Origin: Sisyra terminalis
Taxonomy: Eukaryota > Arthropoda > Insecta > Neuroptera > Sisyridae
Assembly: GCA_958496175.1 (NCBI GenBank)
Contig: OY292278.1
Coordinates: 18,290,001-18,354,000, forward strand
Length of the DNA stretch: 64,000 bases
Reading direction: 5' to 3'
Positions 1-10,493 of the stretch are shown here, piece after piece. The position numbers and the translations under genes are program-made. The notes under the pieces were generated by a model. The model was not told the origin of the DNA. It was given only the letters and a program-made list of their open reading frames with translations, and did not search any database. Numbering within the stretch: position 1 is the first letter of the stretch; every line of letters starts with the position of its first letter.

Positions 1-2670
1 GTAAATTTTGAATCTTAAGGTGAATTTTTAAGAAAATGAAACCTTAAAATTATTTTTAAAGTAAATAAAAAAAAAATTCTTCTATAGTTTCTGCCTACCA
101 GCAGGTTTCTATAAGGGGTTACATGGGCTTAGTTGGGGAAAAAACGGCCAATTTTCAACAATCTTTTTCCATATAAAACTTAATTATTTTTTTTAACTAT
201 TAATTGTCTTAAACATTTACGTTTAACAAGGAATTTCTGAAATTTTCGTAGAAAAATATTTAAAACTCCCTCGTTACATCATTTCCGGTGACTCTTTGGA
301 AATAAGATGTTTCCGCGTTGACAGCAGCAGAACTAAGGACAGGATCATCCAAGGGAAAAAAAAGTACGAATTTTAATTAAGGACCAAAAACTAGAACTTG
401 GACGAGGGGAAAAGAGAAATGAAAAATGGATTTTTAGTAAACATTTTTATAAAAAAAGGAAATTTCGGTGAAATTTGCTCGGTTTTTTTTTCTAAATAGT
501 TAAAGTAGAGAGGAAAATCCTTCATTCAAGTCCTCGTGAATTGTATCTCAAAGATCTGGTAAAATTTCATCAAAATCGGTTGAGAAGTTCTTAAAAAATT
601 TTTACAACCAACTTTAAAAATACAGTTTCGAGAAAAACGCGACAATAGACGAGTAACTGCACGACATTCCTGCGGTGCACTGAGCTTTCCAAAGCTGTAT
701 ACCCAAAACTATTACTCGAATTAACTTAAAAATTTAATAAACTACAATACAGTATTAATATCTTCTCAATGAAAAACTATTGAGTGATGTAAAAGATGAA
801 GAAAAGTTAAATATCTTGATCATCTTTACAAGCGCAAAGCAAATTCGTTGTTTATTTTCCAGAAAAGACGCCAAGAAAATGTTAACTTGCGTAATGAACT
901 CATCTTTTAATTAAGCATTAGTATAGTTACTATTTTATACAGTTGAAAGAACTTATGATATCTTCTAGATCTTTCGTTAAAAGTATAAGAGCATCAAATT
1001 TTAAATTGCAATTATGTATATTTTAACTCATTAATACAAAACTGTTTCCTTTCGGTATAAATGATTCATTAATGAATTCGCTCAAATACAAAAATAAACT
1101 TGTTACCAAGGAATCAGTTCCTTGTAAAACGTTTCTTTAATTTACTTTAATAAAAAAATGAATTAAACTTGTAAAATATGACTATAATAATTTACATTTA
1201 ACGTAATGTGAGTTGAACTGATAACTTGTAAAAGAGTTACAGGTTATTAAATCACTTTTATTGCGCAACTATTATACAAAATAAAGACTAACATTTCCTT
1301 TTGCCACAGTGGCTGAAGATACGAAAGCCCAGCAGGCTTTTTCTTCCAACTAAGTTTTATACAAGTCAACGAGACAATTACGTCCATATACATGAAAACT
1401 TAAACTATTTCTTGGCAAAAAAAATCTGATAAAAAATTAACTTTTTATAACCAACACAAAAAAAAGGATAAAGTTTTTCTTTAGTAGCCATAATTCATTA
1501 TATTAGTGGGTACACCTATTATGAAATAAACGATCGTTTTATTTTGAACGTCATTTGTTTAAAGCAAATGAAAAAGTTTGAAAATTATTTAGTTGAATTT
1601 CTGCACATAAATCTACACAATATTGTTATCTGTTCAAATTCAACTAACGACAACAGCCGTATACTCCACCCGTTCCCCGTTTATAAATTTTCCCCTTATC
1701 CTTTTTCATTTTCCTCTAAAACCATGTATTTTACGGTTTTGTTCGTCCTCTTCCCAATTCCTCAGATTCTCGTAGTTTGCAAAACAAATGATAGGAAAAA
1801 CTTTATAATAAATGACCCGAATTTATATTCCTTAACAACAAATAACAATAACTTTGAGTACATATTATACATATAGGTATATGAATAAATGTACGTCTTT
1901 TTCCCGGTTAAATCAACGTTTTTTATCCTCACGTTATTCCCCTTTTATTCTCCACGGATTGAAAGGCTTTGATTACAAGACGGGATAAATATGGGTGCAA
2001 ATGGGACTTGAACGACCAGCCGGGAATGAGACAATGTTTCTTTCTGTCCGGTTTATTTTATGTTTCAATGCAGTTATTTCATTGTTTAGTGCAATTATTC
2101 ATAGATGAATCTCACAGATTTTGCAAGCAGAAGATGCGCCATTGTAATATTCGTAATGCATTTGTGATTGTTTGGTTCAGTAGGAGAATAATATGAAACG
2201 AATGGATAGGAATGGGTGGAAACCGGAGGACATTTGAATTTCTTTCACGCGTTCTTGTGCATTTGATACGTTTTAAAGATACGAGTATATTTCAGTTGCA
2301 GTGAACATAGTCCTTGTATCTTTTTCTATTCTCTTCATTTATGATGTAAATCTATTTCGAATAATTTTCTCTTTACGATACAAAGGAAGTTGTCGTCGTG
2401 TTTCGTCCATTAATAAATTAGATTTGTGCATGTTTTACAGTCGCGCATTTAATTTATCTAAAATATTAGCAGAATATACAGCGAATGGCATGTTTTGATA
2501 AGAAATATTTCTATCAGCTTATTACCGGAATATTTATGCAAACACACGATTAAAAAAAGAAAGAAAAAATCCCTTTCTTTTACCAATGCATTAATTTTTT
2601 TCTCTATATTGTAAAACTGCGTCAAAATTGATTAAAGAAATAAACATTAAATTGTGAAGTATCTTTTTCT
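1..2670. other. AT-rich stretch, no gene recognised
   Basis: I see no coding signal, RNA gene or clear repeat here. Short open frames near 1544-1876 and 1969-2498 have AT-driven composition, no recognisable domain and no splice context that I can defend. A motif of the type common in dispersed insect repeats lies near 540-650 (a run about fitting a question-like TTTCATCAAAATCGGTT), but I could not assign it to a family. Confidence 0.5.
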
Positions 2671-2673
2671 AAA

Positions 2674-2919
2674 GCGTGATGATACCATTCACGCTAAGAC
2701 GACTGACATACCCTCCGATTTACTTTGATAACGACACTATCCTAATTGCTTCCAAGGTTCGTTACTTAGGCTTATACCTAGACATCCACTTAACCTGGAA
2801 CCCACACATTAAATTCAATAGACAAATACTAAACCAACGATACGGACTATTACGTAGACTTTTAGGACCTAAATCTTCAGTTAATACAAAAACTAAACTC
2901 ACCATTTACAAAACTCTAC
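2674..2919 (+). pseudogene. Jockey-type LINE reverse transcriptase fragment A1, 5' half
   Basis: This is the C-terminal part of a Jockey-clade reverse transcriptase, the enzyme that copies LINE RNA into DNA by target-primed reverse transcription. In frame it reads the thumb-region motif FTLRRLTYPP, then VRYLGLYLD, LTWNPHIKF and LTIYKTL, which is the usual order downstream of the RT catalytic box. A near-identical second copy lies on the minus strand at 58.5-59.2 kb and identifies the family. The fragment is 5'-truncated, as is usual for dead LINE copies, and starts inside the RT, so the apparent start codon is not a real start. At 2919 the homology stops abruptly where another Jockey element has inserted; it resumes at 3577. 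Confidence in family is high; it is clearly non-functional. Confidence 0.85.
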
Positions 2920-3576
2920 CAGGAGAGGGCTATGTCCCCCAGTTTATAAATATGATCAACAAATCCCTCAGAAGGACGAGGTTAGGTACCTCGGGATTTA
3001 CCTGGATAAATGCCTCACCTGGCACAAGCACATTGTCACCAAACGGGAACAGCTGGGGGCCAAACTAAGAAAGCTGTGGTGGATGCTGAAAAGCGATTCA
3101 GGTCTGTCCCTGAACAGTAGGCTGATGATCTATAAAGCCGTTATAAAACCGGTCTGGACGTATGGAATGCAACTATGGGGAACTGCTAGCAGCTCCAACA
3201 TTAACATCATACAAAGATTCCAGTCTAAGACTCTTCGATTAATCACAGGCGCCCCCTGGTATGTCAACAACTTTGACATACACAAGGATTTAAAAATGGC
3301 CACGGTCAGGGAGGAGGTGGTTAAATTCAGCGCAAGCTATCAAACACGACTAAACGATCACCCCAACCATCTGGCCGTTGGGCTCTTAGACAACAGTGAG
3401 GAAGTTATTAGACTGCGATGCATCTCATTTTTGGAGCTGCCATTCCGAAAAGTAGTATAAGGGGTACCCTATGAAGGTGTACTTCACCCGTCCGTACGTT
3501 CATCATATTCGCTTATTGTCCAGGGACAGATCGCGAATTAAAACAGCGAGAAAAAAACCAAAAAAAAAAAAACAAA
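2920..3576 (+). mobile_element. Jockey-type LINE fragment B inserted into A1
   Basis: A second, distinct Jockey element, 5'-truncated and inserted in the same orientation inside fragment A1. It is open from 2921 to the TAA at 3458-3460, about 179 codons of RT C-terminus: an LCPPVY motif, DEVRYLGIYLD, LTWHKHI, then IYKAVIKPVWTYG, RFQSKTLRLI and PWYVNN, all conserved Jockey blocks in the right order. After the stop comes a 3' UTR of about 80 bp and an A-rich tail (about 3550-3576). The insertion is flanked by a perfect 12-bp direct repeat, acaaaactctac, at 2908-2919 and 3577-3588, which is the expected product of target-primed reverse transcription. Its frame is still intact, so it is younger than its host fragment A1. 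A more decayed relative occupies 33.3-34.5 kb on the minus strand. Confidence 0.92.
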
Positions 3577-3900
3577 ACAAAACTCTACTATGACCTATCG
3601 GAGCAGAATTGTGGGGCTCTGCAAAACCATCCAATATCCAAATTATCCAATCTTTCCAATCAAAAGTCCTTCGTCGAATAATCAATTCTCCTTATTATGT
3701 TAACAACCGTATCATACACAATGATCTTAACTTTCCTTTTGTCACTATCTTAGTCCAAGAACGATTCCAAAAATTCCACTCCAAGTTAGTCCACCATCCT
3801 AACCCTAATGCCCAAATTCTTTCCTCTGAAACTCATCCAGACAACATTCCACGTAGGCTGAAACGACGTTGGCCTCGCAACCTCCTAACAAATTCTTAGA
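3577..3900 (+). pseudogene. Jockey-type LINE fragment A1, 3' half
   Basis: Continuation of fragment A1 after the nested insertion. Translation gives ELWGSAKPSNIQII, SFQSKVLRRII, YYVNNRIIHNDLNF and a basic end RRLKRRWPRNLL before a stop at 3897-3899, matching the C-terminal end of Jockey RT proteins. Compared with the 58.5-59.2 kb copy it has a C-to-T change creating TGA in place of an Arg codon near 3590, and an in-frame 9-bp deletion removing the W-A-Y of the PIWAYG motif near 3600. Both lesions make it dead. Downstream, about 3899-3926, is an imperfect hairpin that may belong to its 3' UTR. The exact 3' end is uncertain because an oppositely oriented LINE tail follows. Confidence 0.85.
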
Positions 3901-3984
3901 GAGTCCCAACATTGGTTGGACCCTCTCAACATGTTTCGAAAATACCACACCAGGGTCGAACTACGGTTTTTACCTCAAGTGTGG

Positions 3985-4045
3985 TATATAAGCAACCAAA
4001 ATTTATTAGCACATTGTTTAGCACATTTATTAGCACAGTTTAATT
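3985..4045 (-). repeat. Short tandem repeat at 3' end of LINE C
   Basis: Reading the minus strand, a motif close to tgtgctaa followed by taaa or acaa occurs three times directly after the stop of the RNase H LINE fragment. Short tandem 3' repeats instead of poly(A) are known for some LINE clades. This probably marks the true 3' end of element C. Confidence 0.5.
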
Positions 4046-4640
4046 TCAGTTCCAGTTGGTCAGGTCTGCTTCTGATATTAATCTCAGCAAATAGTCAACT
4101 GGATGTCTGTGTATGTTTCCCAGCTCATGTCCGGGTGGACCAAGCGAGTTGAGACGACTTTGAGTCATGGCTGGGCAGTCAAATATAACGTGGGAGACAG
4201 TTTCATCTTCCACGCCACTTTTCCTGCAAGCTGCTGACTCTGTGCTCTTCCCTATAGTTTGGAGATGTTTCCTCAAATTGCAATGTCCTGTTTGTCTTAG
4301 ATTTAGAAGTCTTTTGTTATGTTCTTTCAAAGGTTTTTTTATCATGACCTTTTAGAACTTGCCTCCTATATAGTAATTCCAGGATTTTATTTGTTCATTC
4401 TGCGTCCATTCGGCTATTCTACTCAGTGTTATGCACTTAGGTAGGCCAGTAGCCGGCTCTGGACCCATTAATGACATTTTTGAATCCGCCTTTGCGAGTT
4501 CATCTGGCTCTTGATACCAGAGTGCCTCGGCACCCAAGCAAGTGTAATCCTGTTGGATGTCGCCAACTGGTTGAGGAAGGGTCTATTTTACCATGCACTC
4601 TATAGCTCAGTGACTAAAGTGCTTTACACTCCATCCCGAT
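4046..4640 (-). pseudogene. RNase H domain tail of a LINE (element C)
   Basis: C-terminal RNase H and tail region of a non-LTR retrotransposon of an RNase H-bearing clade; RNase H removes the RNA template during element replication. From the 5' side the minus strand shows TLAWVPRHSGI (the conserved WVPGHxGI block, here with R for G), then after a frameshift PDELAKADS, GPEPATGLPKC, and further on RQTGHCNLRKHL, CRKSG, ETVSHVIFDCPA and a final stop at 4046. The last block is the CCHC-like end module that follows RNase H in such elements; one of its cysteines is serine here. An in-frame TAA near 4352 and the frameshift near 4525 show that it is dead. Jockey proper lacks RNase H, so this is a different clade from its neighbours. 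A second, unrelated RNase H relic lies near 46.1-46.7 kb. Confidence 0.8.
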
Positions 4641-4697
4641 TATTACGGGTGTTATTTAATCTCATTGAGTATTATTCACATTTTAACTTTTTTTAAT

Positions 4698-4858
4698 GTT
4701 ATTTACCGTTGCTTTATAATTACTATTATCTTTAGGGACTCTAGGGTTAATAAAATTCCGTAACCAAGAAATATAGAAAATTTGCTCGATAAGAGGATTG
4801 TACCCAACACCTACCAGTTTTGAAGTGGTCACCTTGACCACTCGGCCACCAGTAGGCT
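4698..4858 (-). mobile_element. tRNA-derived SINE, copy 1
   Basis: SINE read on the minus strand. The head holds an RNA polymerase III A box, TGGCCGAGTGG (about 4839-4849), and a B box, GGGTACAATCC (4794-4804), one base off the canonical GGTTCAATCC of the family. The A box and spacing are those of a class II tRNA (Ser or Leu type). The body follows, with conserved TCTCGATTACGG and TAGAGTCGC-like segments, and the end is T-rich on the plus strand (4687-4700), equivalent to a poly(A) tail. Six other copies or fragments occur in this window. No clean target duplication was found for this copy. Confidence 0.85.
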
Positions 4859-5678
4859 CATATTAATTTTATGTTGGCTACATATGGGGGAAATAGATCC
4901 TAAATTTACTGTATTTAATACAATTGAAGGGACTTACAAATTCATAGTGACCTGAATTCCATTTTGATCGAAAATAGACATAGAATAATACTTTAATCAA
5001 GGATGGACAATTGTATAGGCGTTCACAAATTGAAGATGTTACAATTCATTTCCAATAAATTTTTTTATCTTATTTTTTTCGCATGATCTGCATAGTGGTG
5101 CGATAAGGGTATTTAATCTAGTATATCTCATGAATATATTAACTCTTGCAAGCTAATCCATAATACTAATTTGGTACCGAAAATCTACAGGGTAAATTTA
5201 GAGCAGGAAAGAATTGAAAGAATCATTTGATTACCGGCACTGAAGTTCCCTTGTTGATTATTTTTGAACCAAAATACAAAATAAGCAGTATCACCGATCA
5301 CCGGTTCTATTTAGTCAAAAGCCAAATTCTGAATTAGCAGCTTCCACACGTTAAAGGATTTTAAAAATTTCTCAATTGTTTAGTAACATTCCTGTAACTT
5401 AAAAAATTAACACTTTTTTCTCTTTATGGAAACTTTTCTTTTTCAATTTTCTAGAGCTTTTCGTACTATCTATTTTCCGTATGTGTTAAAAGGAATTTAG
5501 GAGAGAATTCACCCATATCTAACGCCTTTTTCGATACTGAAACAGTTGCAAGTTTCCTTTTATTTGTATGTATCCCTTTTTATTTGCAAATTTAAGAAAA
5601 CGGAGCAAAAACTCGAATTAAGGATCTTTATTTTTAGGGTTAGATATCAAAAAGTACGTTTTTGAATTACCTCTAAAT

Positions 5679-5886
5679 CAGAAGTGTCTAACATGCTTTT
5701 GTGGAAGGTGAGATTTCAGATTTTTATTTCTGCACCGAACCAAAGGAAATTTCCAATAGTAAAGCGATAATTATAGTAACAATTGTGATAATAATTTTTA
5801 TTATTATAATGTTTAAGGAGTTTAAAATTGAACAAAGTTGCGGGTCGGATGAAGAGCTTTCGCATACCGTATGTTGGACAGGCCTG
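5679..5886. mobile_element. hAT-like MITE in duplication unit 1
   Basis: Begins cagaagtgtctaaca and ends ttggacaggcctg, imperfect terminal inverted repeats of the hAT type. It is flanked by 8-bp direct repeats ctctaaat and gtctaaaa (six of eight identical), the duplication length typical of hAT. It contains a cgggtcggatg block seen near the end of many hAT elements. There is no transposase; it would have been moved in trans. Confidence 0.75.
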
Positions 5887-6203
5887 GTCTAAAATATTTA
5901 GTTATAAAAGCTTACACCTAAAAGTATTTCAGATAAAAATTGTATTAAATTATAATCGATTAACCTAGAAGATTTTTAAAATTTAATGATAACAGATTTT
6001 ACAATAATTAAGGAGAGATTACGCCTCTGTCTTGCGCCTTTTCCGATGCTGAAACATGAGGAAAGATTTCCTACTATTTGTATTTCCTACTATGTTCCTT
6101 TCTATTCGTAAAACTGACAAAAAGGAGTAAAAATTCGAATTATTTAGATCATTGTTTACTTTCCCCCTTTCCAGGATTAAACGTCAAAAAGTATGTTTTA
6201 AAT

Positions 6204-6380
6204 CAGGGATGCCCAAAATGGTATTGTGAGAGGTCAAATTTAAGATTTTTATTTCCGCAGTGGACCAAAGGAAATGTCAAATAATAAAGCAATAGAAATA
6301 ACTATTCATAAATGATTTAAAATTGAACTAACTCGCGGATCGGATGAAGACCTTTCGTGGGTCCTTTGTTGGACAAGCCT
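6204..6380. mobile_element. hAT-like MITE in duplication unit 2
   Basis: Counterpart of the MITE at 5679-5886. It begins cagggatgcccaa and ends ttggacaagcctg, with 8-bp flanks ttttaaat and gtttaaat (seven of eight identical). It is about 30 bp shorter than its sister. Non-coding. Confidence 0.75.
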
Positions 6381-6489
6381 GGTTTAAATTCTTTAATTAT
6401 AAAAACTTACATTTAAGTATTTCAAAAAAATATTGAATTTAATTAAAAATCAATCCACTAGGAAGGTTTTTAAAATACAATGGAATCAT

Positions 6490-7270
6490 ATTTTACATTG
6501 CGAAAGCTATTTCTAGAAAGCTTATATTTAAAATATCATATTTAGATAATTAGTAGTTAGTGTATTTAGTAAGTCCTTAATTTCCAAGAAATCTGCATTA
6601 GAAAGGATCATTTACCGTACTATCTTTGAAGTCAGTTTATCTTAACAGGGAATGTTGAAAATCAAATGTATTATTTGCTTCGTTATACAAAAACACAATC
6701 AAAAGCTTTTAGAATTCTATGAAGTGCTTAAAAGATTATTAGGGATTAATAAACTTTATTAGACTATTTAACTTGCTTTCGGCCTATAAATTTAATTTTT
6801 GTAATCTAATAAATATGTCTTTCATCTTGTTAAATATTCAGGAACTGACTTTCTATAGAATGAAACAAATTGTGTCTATTTTTCTGGGATATCAGTCCTT
6901 ATAAAGATATCAAGATTATCCTTATCCCGGTTAGTATCAGAATGAGTTATGTACCTATTGTAATAGATACTAATCTTATCCTTATTTATGGGAACATTAT
7001 TGTTTTAATAAAGGTCAGTTTTAGCTTCAAGCCACCAATTTAAACAATGTGCAATTGAATTTAATGTAGGCTGAATTTCTACTAACAATATAATAAAGTT
7101 ATTAAATTACATAAAAGTATACAATTTGGATTAGTTTTCGGGAAAATAGTCGAGAAAGCTCTAAAATAATACCAGTGTACCAAAAGTCCTTTTAAAAAAA
7201 TAGACGTTACTGTTAATTTTTTCCATACGAAGGTGACAAATCTGAAACGTGAAGGTGAATCTTTGTAGCC
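6490..7270. other. AT-rich stretch, nothing recognised
   Basis: No coding, RNA or repeat signal that I can support. The minus-strand open frame that runs into 7082-7330 is low-complexity and enters the neighbouring foldback, so I do not treat it as a gene. Confidence 0.4.
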
Positions 7271-7272
7271 TA

Positions 7273-8228
7273 GATTAGGCCAAAAAAATAAACTTTTTTT
7301 TTTGAATAGTATATCGAAAATATTGTTCAAGGTGACAAAAAAAATATCGGGAAGGTTTGAGCCCTTAATATTAATATTAAGAGGTCTATCATCTTTAATT
7401 TCGATTTTTTATTTGTGCTTTCATTTTTGCGTCAATGCTGTCAAACCATCAAAATAAAAAAACATTTTTACATATATTTATAGAAAATTAAATTCTCTAC
7501 AAAAAACGTTTCTTTACAAATTTTTGCCAGACACGCCGTTTCCGAAAAATCAAGCTTTAAACATAGATATAATTTTCAGATATATCTTCTTTATTTTGGA
7601 ATTTTGTAACTAACAAACAAATAAATTTATAGAAATGAACAATATAGATTCTTGAAGGGAATTTAATGCTCTAAAAAAAAGGTCTCTTAACGTTTTTACA
7701 TAAAATCACTCTTTCAAAATTGGTTCAACAACGAAAAAAACAATAATTTAATTTTTCTTTCAACTTTAATTGTGAATAACTTTAGAAAAAGTGATTTTAT
7801 GTAAAAACGTTAGGAGACTTTTTTTCTAGAACATTAAATTTTCTTCAAGAATCTATATTGTTCATTTCTATATATATATTTGTTCGTTAGTTACAAAATT
7901 CCAAAATAAAGATCATAAATCTAATAATTATATCAATGTTTAAAGCTTGATTATTCGGAAACGGCGTGTCTGACAAAAATTAAAAAAAAAAACGTTTTTT
8001 GTAGGGAATTTAATTTTCTATAAACATATGTGCACATGATTTTTTTTACCTTGATAGTTTGACAGCATTGGCGCAAAACTGAAAACACAAATAAAAAATC
8101 TAAATTAAAGATGATAGACCTCTTAATATTAATATTAAGAGCTCAAACCTTCCCGATATTTTTTTTGTCACCTTGAACAATATTTTCGATATACTATTAA
8201 AAAAAAAAATAGTTGATTTGTTGGCCCT
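7273..8228. repeat. Long foldback (inverted repeat), about 0.95 kb
   Basis: Two arms of roughly 400 bp face each other around a centre near 7745. Landmarks in the left arm (atagtatatcgaaaat, tatcgggaaggtttgagc, ttaatattaatattaa, gatctatcatcttt-like, acgccgtttccg, gattcttgaagg, aaaacgtta) recur as reverse complements in the right arm in mirrored order out to 8228. No transposase or RT is present. The motif order partly matches the foldback at 10158-11275 (a segment reading like ttaatgctctacaaaaaaggtctcttat), so the two are related families. A transcript across it would fold into a long hairpin. Confidence 0.85.
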
Positions 8229-8229
8229 G

Positions 8230-10150
8230 TCTACTGTAGCCATAAGAAGTGAACACCTACTCATTTTAAAATAAATATCTAATTTAGAGGCGTAGGATTT
8301 TGCATTTTATTTTAATTTTATTTTTTTAATAAAACTGAAACAATTTTATCATTCGCGTTTGAGTAAATTTGTAACCATGTCTAATAAAAAAATTCCCACA
8401 TTCTTTTTTCAATTTTCAAATTCCCTGTCATACACACACTGAATTATGATTTCGACACATTTCTTTTGTGAATCATTGAGACATAAGCGCGTGTGAAGGA
8501 AATATTTCACTGTGAAAAATAAATGCTCCGTGTTCGAACCTATTTTCCAACGAGGACGAACGAAGCATGACGTAAAAGAGAAAACCAAAATCTATATAAC
8601 TTTTTTATGTATCTATATCGTACATATGTATATTGTAATATCGTGAAAGTGGAAAACTTTGAAAAGATTCCAGTTCCAACATTTGATATTCACAATCCCG
8701 TTAGTTAAATCGCTACAAAGACTTAAGAGTCAACCTAGCAAACACACCGTAATGTCTTTTGCTCGTGTGTCGGTTTGTGTAACAGAAAACACCCGGACCC
8801 AACATCCCCCAACATCCCCTACATCCTTATAACATTAGATTTCTTGTGACGATAGCGTGCAAATAACAGATGCATAAGTACAAAAGTACCATATATGCGA
8901 CTTCGAATGCGGAGAACACTCAAAGGACACGATTTCATTGCTAGCAACGAAAAACGGAAAAATAAATACTCACCATCAAACAGTACGAACACTTCTCGTT
9001 TTTCCGGCTCACAATTGCATCATTTTATTAAATATTTCATTTTTCTTCATTTGTAACATTTCCTATATAGCAATTCCAGTAACACTAAACATAGTTCGCG
9101 GAGCTTGTTATACTGAGTTTGGTCGTAAAAGTGATGTAACTATCATTAAACGAAAATGAAATAGAAAAGGTTGTAAAACCGAGTTTTGACCCCGGATACT
9201 CTAACGTTGATGATGGTCATGATGTGAATGCCTCCATTTTAAAGATTACCTCCCCATGCGATAATACACCAGTGCATTAAGCTCGACCGTAGCTGGAAAT
9301 TGAAGTGCAATGTACACATTGCACTTCATCTAACGCCCAATTTACTGGCGAAATAAAAAATGAATGGACTAGCTCTTTTGATCATTTTTGATATATGAGC
9401 AGAGTAGAATTCCCGTATTTCCCCGTTTATTTATACGATTCTTACCAAAGATTTATTTTATTAGTGAACGAAATTTCTATATAAATGCTAATCTTTGCAA
9501 CCATTTTTATTATTTTATGAAATATTCTGACAATATTTTTTTATTTATTTTTATTTCTTTATCTTACCAAATTACTTTAGAGGGTATTTATTATTCATAT
9601 ATTTTATTAATATACGTTTGCTTACAGAAATTTTATCTTCTATTTAATTTATGGAAATAATATAATGAATCGTTTTATTGCAGTTACGTAAAATATTTGG
9701 TATTGACAATTTTACAATCTACTACCATTCTGCACGCACAAAAAAAAGTTAGTAAAAGGGTAATCTCTTTAACATGAAAAAATTTCCAAAACCTTCTTAC
9801 TTAATTGATTTAATTTATATGAATTTTTGGGAGAATTATTTTTTAATATATCAAGCAATCCGCTGGGATTACCCCATTGCAAAATAATTATTTCCAAGAA
9901 CGATTCAAATTGTTACATCTCGGTGCAAAATGTGAAAAGCAACTGTGCCGCTAAATTTAAAATATAGCGCCAAAAGTGTGGTTCCACCAGTATGGGTTCT
10001 AATGGAAGATGTAAAAACGAAGTTTAGGGATTTCAACGGGGAGTATGAAAGTAGGTCTAGTATATTGCATCAAGATAGATTACGATCGTAAAACATATAA
10101 GGTGAAAATTATTGTTGATTAATTTGAATTAATTGTTATTCAATTGTTGA
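8230..10150. other. No gene recognised; one short perfect palindrome
   Basis: Mostly AT-rich. A slightly GC-richer part lies around 8690-9000 but has no supportable reading frame or splice pattern. The only clear structure is the hairpin listed separately at 9300-9327. Confidence 0.4.
9300..9327. repeat. Short perfect inverted repeat
   Basis: The arm tgaagtgcaatgt is followed by a 2-bp spacer and its exact reverse complement, giving 13-bp arms. It stands alone in unrecognised sequence. It may be the fused termini of a deleted inverted-repeat element; the arms are too short for a microRNA precursor. Confidence 0.6.
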
Positions 10151-10281
10151 ATGTTTAATAGGGTGGTCCTTAAAAGGGGTGTTTTTGAATTTCTTTGCTC
10201 CCAGGGGCTTTCAAAATGCTTTCAAAATGATAAAAAAAAATCCCTTAAAATTTGAGTTGAATCTCTCAACATTAACTTTAA

Positions 10282-10493
10282 GAGATGATAGAATTCGAAT
10301 CTCAGCTTTTCTTAAATAAGAAGACGACAATTCAGGTTGTATAAGATCAGTTTTTTTATTTAATATTTTTTAATATTCAAATTAGCTACGTTTCATTACG
10401 TATCGTAACTTCATCAGGCTTCTTGAATCACAAAAAATGTAATAGTTTCAATTTAAATTCAATAAATTTCAAATTTATTGAATAGTCCGCTTT
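10282..10493 (-). mobile_element. Hammerhead-type retroposon, single arm
   Basis: This insert in the foldback's left arm matches one arm of the palindromic elements at 13.8, 19.8 and 62.8 kb: gatagaattc near one end, aagaagac, caattcaggttg, then the hammerhead core and a tail ending near ttattgaat. Its limits come from comparison with the uninterrupted opposite arm. No clear target-site duplication is visible. Confidence 0.75.
10384..10423 (-). ncRNA. Hammerhead-ribozyme-like motif, 10.4 kb
   Basis: On the minus strand the parts occur in type I order: AGC (stem I), CUGAUGA core, one extra A, stem II GUUACG / CGUAAU around AUA (one G-U closing pair), GAA, self-complementary ACGU (stem III), A as the cleavable base, then GCU (stem I). 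All pairings are read directly. Activity is inferred, not shown. Confidence 0.55.

Larger units (their letters stand above)
5495..6470. repeat. Tandem duplication, about 510-bp unit, two copies
   Basis: Segments about 5495-6000 and about 6010-6470 align along their length in the same order and orientation. Shared landmarks include gagagaattc/gagagattac, aacgcc/gcgcctttt, gatactgaaac/gatgctgaaac, tcaaaaagta, a MITE, and a final aaaacttaca-type segment. They are diverged, so the duplication is old. Each unit contains its own copy of a hAT-like MITE, showing that the MITE was inserted before the duplication. Confidence 0.8.

Noticed and set aside
2676..3068. A single 130-codon protein crossing 2919.
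   Set aside because: It is an artefact of two Jockey fragments joined at a nested insertion; beyond 2919 it is out of frame with fragment B.
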